A stretch of 64,000 nucleotides of DNA from CAYFPX01 sp964519895 (GTDB taxonomy: Bacteria > Myxococcota_A > UBA796 > CAJQPC01), in the NCBI GenBank assembly GCA_964519895.1, contig CAZFLE010000005.1:1-64000 (forward strand), written 5' to 3'. The notes under the pieces are model-generated. The model was not told the DNA's origin and did not search any database. It saw only the letters and a list, made by a program, of their open reading frames with translations. Of this stretch, positions 1-7,700 are shown one piece after another; within the stretch, counting starts at the first letter, position 1, and every line of letters starts with the position of its first letter. Position numbers and translations under genes: made by a program.

Positions 1-1
1 C

Positions 2-379
2 AACGCCACGGGCTGGGACCACCAGACCCCCTTCGTGGACCGGCTGCTGGCGGATCTCCAGTGGTCGCTCGAGACCGGGACCCACCGCATGTTCCTGGCC
101 CGGATCGACGGGGAGCCGGTGGGCATGTCCGCTTGGGTGCCGCGCCACCGGGGCCCGGGGTATCTGAGCGGCGGCATGGTGCTGCCGGCGTTCCGGGGAC
201 GCGGGGTGTATCGGGCGCTGATCCAGGCCCGCTTCGACGACATGGCCGCGCTGGGCCAGGGCCGAGCCGTCACCCTGTCTCGGGCACACACCTCGGGCCC
301 GATCCTGTCGGGGCTGGGGCTGACGCCGCTGTTCCGCTACCCGATCTTCGAGCTGCCGGCGCCGGGCGACAGCGGGTAG
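2..379 (+). CDS. GNAT-family N-acetyltransferase, C-terminal part (5' truncated)
   Basis: The reading frame is open from the window edge, so the true start lies upstream. About 125 residues are visible. The segment FRGRGVYRALIQARF matches motif A of the GNAT fold (R/Q-x-x-G-x-G/A, the acetyl-CoA pyrophosphate loop). It is preceded by beta strands carrying GEPVGMSAW and YLSGGMVLPAF, as in other GNATs, and followed by GLGLTPLFRYPIFEL, a typical final strand. The family transfers acetyl groups from acetyl-CoA to amines; the substrate cannot be inferred. Its 3' end overlaps the convergent next gene by 43 nt. Fold assignment is fairly secure, specificity unknown. Confidence 0.75.
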   Translation, partial: NATGWDHQTPFVDRLLADLQWSLETGTHRMFLARIDGEPVGMSAWVPRHRGPGYLSGGMVLPAFRGRGVYRALIQARFDDMAALGQGRAVTLSRAHTSGPILSGLGLTPLFRYPIFELPAPGDSG

Positions 380-999
380 CCGCCGAGCGCCACCCTTCCG
401 TCGGAGACTCGTTGGAGGTCTTCGGGGTCCAGGACGCCGTCGTTGTCGTCCAGGAACTGCGTGCCGAATTCCACCACCAGCAGCCACTCGTGGCGCCGGT
501 GGAGCTCTTCGAGCTCGGCCAGCTGGGACGCCGTGAGGTGCGGGACCAGGACGTCGATCACGCGCCGGGCGACGTGGCCCCGCTGGGCAGCCGTCACGAT
601 CTGGCCCTCGAAGCGATGGGGGCCCGCAGGCGGCGGCACCGGGGTCGCCAGCTCGGCTCCGATCCGAGCCGCGGCGGCGTGAGGGGAGATGCCGAACTCG
701 GCGACCGCCGAGATGTCGGTGCGCTGGACCCGGCCCTTGGCGTTGTGCAGCTCGAGAGGTCCAGACGGCAGCAGCCGCCCGATCGGAATCGCAAAGAAGG
801 ACCGGCGGTGGGCGGGGAACCAGACCTCGGTGGACCCACCGGCCGGGCGCGGCAGGGCTCGGACAGCCGCCGTGGCCGCGGCCAGGTCTGCGCCCGTCTC
901 CTGTCGACACCGGCGCACGGCCTCGAGCTCCAGCCCGCGGGCCACCAGCGCTGCGAGCTCGCGCTCCAGGGCTGCGGGGAGGGTCAGCTTGGCGGCCAT
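337..999 (-). CDS. Uncharacterised protein with ribosomal L7/L12 C-terminal-like N-terminal segment
   Basis: The product has 220 residues and starts at an ATG at 997-999. Residues about 10-50 (ELAALVARGLELEAVRRCRQ, then ETGADLAAATAAVRAL) follow the helix pattern of the ribosomal protein L7/L12 C-terminal domain, which also occurs in small non-ribosomal bacterial proteins. The remainder has no recognised motif; it ends in a part rich in acidic and hydrophobic residues (VVEFGTQFLDDNDGVLDPED). No signal peptide or membrane segment is seen. The start is 35 nt from the divergent gene at 1,035. Function unknown. Confidence 0.6.
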   Translation of the reverse strand: MAAKLTLPAALERELAALVARGLELEAVRRCRQETGADLAAATAAVRALPRPAGGSTEVWFPAHRRSFFAIPIGRLLPSGPLELHNAKGRVQRTDISAVAEFGISPHAAAARIGAELATPVPPPAGPHRFEGQIVTAAQRGHVARRVIDVLVPHLTASQLAELEELHRRHEWLLVVEFGTQFLDDNDGVLDPEDLQRVSDGRVALGGYPLSPGAGSSKIG

Positions 1000-1034
1000 A
1001 GGCCCGAGTATGCCCCAGGGGATCCTGAGGTACC

Positions 1035-1379
1035 GTGCCGACAGTGCGCGACCCCAACTGCCCCTGCCTCGCCGCCGGTCCCCAGCGCGACGCCCGCACC
1101 CGCCGCTTCGTCGGGGTGGACCAGGCCCGGGGCCGCTTCGGCGACGTGGTGACCTGGACCTGCACCCACTGCGACCGGGAGTGGCTGCGGTACTCGGTGG
1201 AGTACGAAGGCCACAGCCGCTCGGGGCGCTGGTTCCTGGGGGTGTTGCAGGACGGTCAGACCACAGACGCCGCGGGCGCAGTCGACGTCCTGGCCGGGCT
1301 GGCGTGGTACCTGGCCGGAGGTTCTTACTTCGGCGGTGGCGTCCACCGGACCCAGGGCGCCCCGGCCGTCGATCTCTAG
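1035..1379 (+). CDS. Small Cys-rich protein, putative zinc ribbon
   Basis: The product has 114 residues from a GTG start. It has two Cys pairs, NCPC near residue 10 and CTHC near residue 43, spaced as in a small zinc-binding ribbon. A tryptophan-rich middle follows (REWLRYSV, GRWFLGVL) and then a glycine-rich stretch WYLAGGSYFGGGVH. There is no secretion signal. The family is not recognised. It lies between a divergent and a convergent neighbour, so it is probably transcribed alone. Metal binding is inferred from the Cys spacing only. Confidence 0.5.
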   Translation: MPTVRDPNCPCLAAGPQRDARTRRFVGVDQARGRFGDVVTWTCTHCDREWLRYSVEYEGHSRSGRWFLGVLQDGQTTDAAGAVDVLAGLAWYLAGGSYFGGGVHRTQGAPAVDL

Positions 1380-1399
1380 TTTCGCCGCAATCGACCCGC

Positions 1400-1900
1400 T
1401 CACGACACCCTGGCGATCTCGGCCATCAGGTGAGCCATGGCCCGGGCGTCGCCGGGAACCTGGCTGAAGCGGGTGTCCAATTCCACCACCAGCGCACTCC
1501 GAAGGGCCTGAAAGCCCGGGACCCGCTGCCACTGCTCCAGGGTCTGGCGCGCCTCGGCGTCCAGGTTGGCCACCCAGGGCAGCCCACCAGCCCGGAGAGC
1601 CCTCTTGTCTAGCGCGAAGTCCGGCAGGTCAGGGTGACGGACGGTGAGTCGGGGCAGACCCCGCGACAGGGAGCACTCCACAGAGACCCGACAGCCCTCC
1701 AGGGAACCGCCGAAGCCCCCCAGGAGCCCCCACCCGGTGGCCCCGGCCTGGAAGCCCAGGGCGTCCCCTATGGACTGGAGGCCGTCGGTGAGTTGCCGGG
1801 TCCTCCGCTGCCGCATCCACCGCAGGGGCAGCATCACCCCGACCACGAAGGCCAGCACAATGCCGCCCATCCACAGCAGCATCGCCGTGGCTTCGGACAT
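1400..1900 (-). CDS. Uncharacterised single-pass membrane protein, last gene of the giant-gene operon
   Basis: The product has 166 residues. I chose the ATG at 1898-1900 because it overlaps the upstream stop as ATGA, which implies translational coupling. A frame extension of 20 residues upstream is possible but would run further into the neighbour. Residues 7-28 (LLWMGGIVLAFVVGVMLPL) form one membrane segment, followed by a basic stop-transfer RWMRQRRTR. The rest is probably a cytoplasmic domain of about 130 residues. No family is recognised. Its position at the end of a chain led by a giant toxin-like gene makes an immunity or accessory role possible, but that is inference. Confidence 0.55.
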   Translation of the reverse strand: MSEATAMLLWMGGIVLAFVVGVMLPLRWMRQRRTRQLTDGLQSIGDALGFQAGATGWGLLGGFGGSLEGCRVSVECSLSRGLPRLTVRHPDLPDFALDKRALRAGGLPWVANLDAEARQTLEQWQRVPGFQALRSALVVELDTRFSQVPGDARAMAHLMAEIARVS

Positions 1901-2376
1901 CAGCTGGAGTGCTCGAGCAGCATTGGCAGGATGATGTGCGGCCGGGGGAACCAGGCCCACCGGTCGTCCAGGGCCACGATGCCCTCATAGGCCGTGCCGA
2001 GCCTAGTTCCGGGTGCCGTGAACTTCCACCGGATCCACACCGGGTCCGGCTGCAGATAGGAAGCGATCGCCCGGTAGCCCGCCGGAAAGGTCTGGGCCGC
2101 GTCGGACTCCAGGGCCAGGTCCACGGCGCGGCGGACGAAGACCCGCACCTGGGTCTGGTGGCTCTTGCCCTGGATGAGCGGCGGCTTGCGCCAGAGGGGC
2201 GCATAGGCCTGGGCCATACCTCCGGCGACGGCCGGCGCGAAGACCCGGGCGAAGTCCTCGGGCCGGGGCCGCAGGGCGAGCATCGCCGCTGCGGCCTCGG
2301 GGCCCGGGCTCAGGAAGGCGGAGAGCATCACGCCGGTGCGCTCGGCCAACAGCTCGAGATCGTCAGCGGCTGACAT
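1900..2376 (-). CDS. Uncharacterised 158-residue protein; C-terminus resembles that of the 495-residue protein across the giant gene
   Basis: The ATG start overlaps the upstream gene's stop by 14 nt. No signal peptide is seen and the protein is probably cytoplasmic. Its C-terminal segment EGIVALDDRWAWFPRPH is very like EGLVWVGDHWAWFPKAW near the end of the 495-residue product of the divergent gene at 30,451. The two proteins on either side of the giant gene may therefore share a domain. The N-terminal half is helical (ELLAERTGVMLSAFLSPG). No named family is recognised; a chaperone or immunity role would be speculation from context. Confidence 0.55.
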   Translation of the reverse strand: MSAADDLELLAERTGVMLSAFLSPGPEAAAAMLALRPRPEDFARVFAPAVAGGMAQAYAPLWRKPPLIQGKSHQTQVRVFVRRAVDLALESDAAQTFPAGYRAIASYLQPDPVWIRWKFTAPGTRLGTAYEGIVALDDRWAWFPRPHIILPMLLEHSS

Positions 2377-2755
2377 CGGTCCCCCAGTGCAGCAGCGCGC
2401 TGCCCATGAACTCCACCGCCGCAGCCAGATCCAGCTGGTCGATGGTGGCGTCGACCAGGGCGAGCATCCACCGGCTCAGCAGCGGACTGCCCACCGCCGC
2501 CGGGCCACAGCGCTTGCGCAGGCGGGCGCGCTCGACATCCAGGAAGGCGCCCTCGGCATCGGCCCGCCGGAGCACCCCCGCGAGATCGGCCGCGGCCAGC
2601 TGCAGCCATGTGGCCTCGATCTCGGCGGTCTTGAGCTGCTCGACCAAGGCGAGCGCTCCCTCGGCGCCGAGCTCTGGCCGCAGCGCGTGCCCTTGGGCCA
2701 GGCCCCCGGCGAACAGCGCCGCCGGCTCGACGGCCAGCAGGTCTTCGCGGGTCAA
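2363..2755 (-). CDS. Uncharacterised 130-residue helical protein with TTG start
   Basis: The frame is open further upstream, but that part is antisense shadow of the pentapeptide gene. The likely start is the TTG at 2753-2755, which overlaps the upstream stop as TTGA, the same arrangement as the neighbouring genes. The sequence is mostly helical (GALALVEQLKTAEIEATWLQ, SRWMLALVDATIDQLDLAAA). It has no signal peptide, membrane segment or known motif. It is the second gene behind the giant gene and is coupled on both sides by overlaps. Function unknown. Confidence 0.5.
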   Translation of the reverse strand: MTREDLLAVEPAALFAGGLAQGHALRPELGAEGALALVEQLKTAEIEATWLQLAAADLAGVLRRADAEGAFLDVERARLRKRCGPAAVGSPLLSRWMLALVDATIDQLDLAAAVEFMGSALLHWGTDVSR

Positions 2756-3276
2756 GCGGGCTGCCCTGTGCAGTCCTCGAACACGGCGTCCTGGAGCCGG
2801 GCGGCCTCGAAGGTGCAGTCTGTGAACGTGCAGCGCACGAAGCGGGACCCCGCGAGAAAGCCCTGGTCGAGACAGACGCGCTCGAAGACGCAGTCCGTGG
2901 CCACGGCCCCCTTCCACTTGCTGCGGGCCAGGGTCAGGTCGCGAAACGCGCTGTGGTCGACCGTGGCCTCGAAGAAGTGGGCCCGCACGAGACGGGTGCC
3001 CGAGAAGGCACAGCGGCTGAGCGACGCGCCCTGGAACGAGGTGAGCTCCATGCTCCCCCCCTGCCAGGTGCACCCCGCCAGCTCGGCCTGGGCCAAGCTA
3101 GCGCCCGAGAGCTCCACGTCGGCAAAGGTGCAGTCCCGGAACACCGCTCGGGCCAGGGTGCCGCCGGCCAGGATCAACCCCCGGTACTGCAGAGATTGCC
3201 GCTCGATGCGACCACCCGTCTCGTGGCCCTGAGACCAGCGCCAGTGTCGGCGCAGCTCGCCGCTGTCCAGGCTCAC
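2752..3276 (-). CDS. Pentapeptide-repeat protein
   Basis: The product has 174 residues from a GTG start that overlaps the giant gene's stop as GTGA, so the two are translationally coupled. From about residue 30 it follows the A(D/N)LXX-like rule in tandem: LILAGGTLARAVFRDCTFAD, then VELSGASLAQAELAGCTW, and on to the C-terminus. This predicts a right-handed four-sided beta-helix of roughly seven coils. Unusually many coils use Cys at the inward position (FRDCTF, LAGCTW, LSRCAF, VRCTFTDCTF). The family includes DNA mimics and protein-binding scaffolds. Coupling to a toxin-like giant gene makes immunity or scaffold duty possible. Confidence 0.8.
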   Translation of the reverse strand: MSLDSGELRRHWRWSQGHETGGRIERQSLQYRGLILAGGTLARAVFRDCTFADVELSGASLAQAELAGCTWQGGSMELTSFQGASLSRCAFSGTRLVRAHFFEATVDHSAFRDLTLARSKWKGAVATDCVFERVCLDQGFLAGSRFVRCTFTDCTFEAARLQDAVFEDCTGQPA

Positions 3277-4778
3277 TCCGAGCCCCCGTTCATACGCTCC
3301 CGGTACTGCTGGGCGTTGCGGTGCAGCGCGTCGACGCTCATGTGTCGCTCCACCCAGTCCTCGCCCTTGAGCTTCGTCAAGCCGTCGATGTCGAGCGGCT
3401 CGTCGTGCCCCGGTATCACCACCGTGCCGTCCCCGGACGCGAAGTCCAGGAGCAGGTTCTCGGCCACCTGGAATTCCCGGGTGAGCGTGGTGCCCATCAC
3501 GTCGTGGGCGTCTGTGGACAGCACCACGTCCACCCCGCTGGCCATCAGGCCCAGGACCGGGTGGCGATCGAGTCTGGACTCGGTGTCCGAGGCCTCGGTG
3601 GCCGCCCCGGTCACCAGGTTCGACGTCAGGTTGACCTCGGCGATGATGCCCATGCGGGCCATCTTCTCGACCTGCTCTGGCGACACCTGGGTCACGTGGC
3701 CGAAGCGCACGATCAGGTTCTTCTGGGTCGCGTCGTGGCCGATCTCATCGAGGGCCGTGAGCAGCATGTCCAGGTTGTGCCGGGCGATGTTCGCCGTCTT
3801 GTCGTCGGCGCCGGGCCGGTTGTCGCGGATGTGGTCGACGGAGTCCGCCTCCTCGACGCCCTGGTCCCGCTCCTTGCGGGTCTTGGTGTAGCCCTCGCCG
3901 ACATGGGGGCGGAGGACCAGGGGCTGGCCGTCCGTCGCCATCTCGGAGAGGACCTCGTACATCGCCTTGAAGCGGTCCATGCCCTGGGCGGTGAAGGGCT
4001 TCCACTCGGGACCGCAGACGTCGAAGCCGGCGTTGACCAACCGGGACGTCAGGTCGTCGGCGTCGGTGACCCCCAACAGGTCCTGGCGGCCCTTCAGCTT
4101 CTCCCGCAGCTCCGCCTTGAACGCCTCGACATCTTCGAGCTCGGTCTCGGCCGCCAGGTCCCGCTCGGAGATGCGGTGGTGCAGGAAGCGCAGCTGCACC
4201 CCCTCTTCGGCGAAGATCTCGACCAGCCGGTCCATGGGGATGTTGAACATCTCCCACTTGCCCTGGGGCTCGGCGTAGTCGATGCCGTCGGCCCGCAGGG
4301 TCTTCAGGGCATGCCGCAGGTAGACCTCGGCCTTGGCGGGGTCCGGCCCGCCCTCGACGCGCTCGCCCGTCTCCAGGTCGGCCTTGCCGATGATGGCGTC
4401 GATCATGACGCCGCGGGCGGTGTAGGCCGTGTCGAAGGGCATGTCCGTGTTGGCGGTCAGCACGGCCCGGAGCAGGTCCCGGTCGCTGAGCCCGTCCGGG
4501 TTCTCCAGCAGCCGGGCCAGGTGCCCGGTCGCCTCGTCCAGGTCTGCGTCCGGGCCGCCGCGGACCGTCGCGTCCCGGGTGGCCATGTTGTCGGCGTCCA
4601 GGCCGTACATCTTGCGCAGGAAGGCGACCGTGGCGGCGTGCTTGTCCGGGGCGCCGGGGAACAGCAGCTCGACCAGGTCCTCGCTGTCGACGATGCCGTT
4701 GAAGTGCTGGTGGAGCTCGACCTTGCGCAGGTTGTCGGCGTCCCGGGCGATCTTGGGGGACACGGGCTTGCCGTGTTC
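3273..4778 (-). other. C-terminal adenosine-deaminase-like domain of the giant protein
   Basis: Residues about 8530-9030. All zinc and catalytic positions of the adenosine deaminase family are visible: VELHQHFNG (H8552, H8554), RPHVGEG (H8821 and E8824, equal to the HxxE of adenosine deaminase), RFGHVTQV (H8890), AEVNLTSN (E8910) and LSTDAHDV (D8952). The usual second Asp of the TDDP motif is Ala. The expected reaction is hydrolytic deamination of a purine nucleoside or nucleotide. The C-terminal position matches the toxin tip of polymorphic toxins. Confidence 0.82.
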
Positions 4779-7700
4779 GTCCTCCCACCGATCCCCGCGG
4801 AAGGTCAGGGTGGACAGGTCGACGGGGGTGCCCAGCTCGTCGACGACGATCTGGCTGCGCTTGGAGCCGCCGCTGCTCTCCTGGGTCGCCTCGGTGCGCT
4901 TCGCCGCCAGGTGTTCCTGGTTCGACGCCCGGGCGTCGACCACATCGAGTGCGTGGGACTTGGGGTGGGAGAAGGGGAACTCGACGATGTCGAAGCTTCC
5001 GGACAGCTCCCGGTGGGCCACGATCTGTCGCGACTCCTTGGCCGTGAAGCCGGCGGCCATCAACTCGCTGGGGGACCCCTCGTCCAAGTCCACCGGGGGA
5101 AGGATCAGCCCCAGCTTGCTCTGCCAGTCCTTGCCGTGCTCGGCCTTGGCGGCCTGCATGAAGCGGCGGAACTCCTCGAAGCCGTCGGGCCCCGCGGGCT
5201 GGATCATCGACCAACCGTCGCCGGCCGGGGTCATCGCCAGGCCGCCGTTGACGCCCAGGTCCTGGAGCTGCTGCCGCTGGTGGGCCGCCAGGGCCGCCTC
5301 GACCGCCGGGGAGTCGTCACCGAAGCTCTGCCGCACGGCGGCCAGGTCTCCGCCGAAGCGCTCCACCAGGCTCTCGGCCAGCCGCACCTGGTCCTGGGCA
5401 TTGTCGCCCGCGGCGGCGAATTCCTGCTCCACGGCGTCCCGGGCCTCGGGCCTGGCAAAGACCTTCTGGGCAGCCTGGGGTGTCGCGTCGTCGAGCAAGC
5501 GGCGCTCGGCGGGGGAGAGGGTCTGGTCCAGGGTGCTCTCCAGGGCGCGGCGGGTCGGGGTCTGGCCCGACGGCGACACCGCGCCGCCAGCGGCACCCGG
5601 GGGAGGGGCGGCGTTGCCCGGAGGGGCGGCCTGGGCGCGTCCCTTGCCCAGCCGTGCCGGGTCCTCGGCGGGGTGGGTGAAGCCCGACGGCACCGCGACC
5701 TTGTCGTCGTCGGCCAGCTTGCCCATGCCCTCGCGGAAGCGCAGGGGCTTGCCGGGCTCGGGGGGCAGGACACCGTAGAACTCCCCGATGAGCACCTCTG
5801 GCGTGGGCGCCACCCCGAGGCTGGCCACGTGGGCCAGGGCGCTGGACTTGACCAGCCCCAGGTCCATCGCCAGCTGCATCCGTTCGGCCAGCTCGGCGTA
5901 GGTGCCGACGAAGGGACCGATGGCCTCGTTCATCAGGCGGCGCTGCTCCGGGCTGAAGTCGCCCTCGTTGGCCTCGTTGCGGGCCATGAACTGGCCGATG
6001 GACAGGTCGTGGATGATGGCGTCCTCGCCCTTTGGCGCGTCGCCCAGGGCCCAGGCGTGGAAGGCCCCGTCCAGGAAGGCGTCGGGCTGGCCCTCGGGGG
6101 CGAAGCGCATGGCCGGCAGGTAGCCCTCCTCGGACTGGGCATAGGCCCGCTGGATGGCCCGGGCCTCGCTGTCGCACTTGGCGTCGAAGCTGCGGGCGTC
6201 CAGGTCGCCCTCGCGGTTGCCGTCGGCGTCGGCGGAGCCCAGGTGGTGATCCAGCCGCTCCTGGGCCAGTCCTTCGCCCACCTCGCGGGCGCTCTCCAGG
6301 TCGACCTCGTCGGCCAGGGCGCGGCTGACGCTCACCTTGGGCTTGGTGCGGATCTCCTGCTCCAGCTCCGGGTCCAGCCCGGCCACCGCCCCCATCGCCG
6401 CCATGCCCTGCTCGACGAAGGCGACTCGGTCATCCGGCGCCATGTCGCCGAAGTCGACCAGGTAGTTGGCGCCGCGGGTGTTCACGATCCGGGCTCCATC
6501 GGCCGCGATCATGTCCCGACCCCGGGCGTCCTTTTGCACCCCTTCGCTGAAGTCGAAGGCGGCGCCGTCCGCGAGCGCGCCGGGCGCGTCGCCGCTGGTC
6601 TCGCCGGAGCCCGTGGCTTCGGCGCTCTTGGGCACCATCATGCGCGTGATGCGGTCATAGGGCGCGACGCCCGGCAGAGACTGATCCCGGATCTCGGCCT
6701 CGGAGAACGTGCGCGTGCCCCCCGCGGGGTCCTGGAAGACGATCTGGCGGTCCGGCGGGCTGCCGTCGACCCGGAGCGCCTTGAGCTCGTGGCCGTGCAT
6801 GTCCTGGGTGCCCATCGTGGCCAGCACGGGTGCGCCGCTCGCCAGGGCCCTGGAGATGCCCTCGACCGCGTCGGCGCCGGTGGGGCTCCAGACCTGCTCG
6901 TAGTCCAGGCCCGCACGCTCGGCGACGTCCTGGACGAAGTCGTCGTTCCAGCGGCCCCGGGCGTCCCCGCTCTCGATCGTGGCCAGGCTCCCCTCGCGGG
7001 CGCCTTCGAGCTCGCCCCGGTAGCGCTGCTGGTGGGCCATGGCCTGGACCTCGGCGAGATCCTCGGTGGAGAGCTGCTTGACCTGCCAGGCGTAGAGGGG
7101 ATTGAAGTGCCCCTCCATCATCATCGCGGCGGTCGTGGCGCAGCTCATGTCGAACTGCTGGGTGATGCCGTCCTCGCCGGTGAGCCGGGTCAGGCTGGAC
7201 AGCTCGCCGCCGTCCTTGCCCCGGATGGCCGCGGCGAATTCCTCGAGCTCGGGCGTGTCGTTGCCCATGCACATGGACTTGATCAACAGGACGCGCTCGG
7301 CGTCGCTGTGGGCCTGGTCCAGCAGGCCATTGAAGGCCCGGCGCTCGTCCACGTCGAGCTCTGCCAGCACCGCCACGGAGCGGACCTTCATGGGTGCGGG
7401 CATGTCCGAGACCGGCACGTCGTCGATGGCCGTCGCCACCTGGGCCACGTGGTGGGTCTTCTCGCGGTCCAGCACGGCGGCGCGGGTCTCGTCGTCCCAG
7501 GACGACTCCAGGGCCTCCCGGGCGCCGGGGGACAGGGAGCCGAGCACCTGGGCGCACTCGGCGTCCGGCGCCTCGGTCAGGCTCTCGCGGTAGCGGGCAC
7601 GGGCCTCGTCGGCGGACAGGCTGGACAGGTCCGCGCTGGCCGACGGTGTGGTCGCAGGCGCCGCGGCCTGGACCCACTGGGGCGGTGAGCCCTCATAGGT

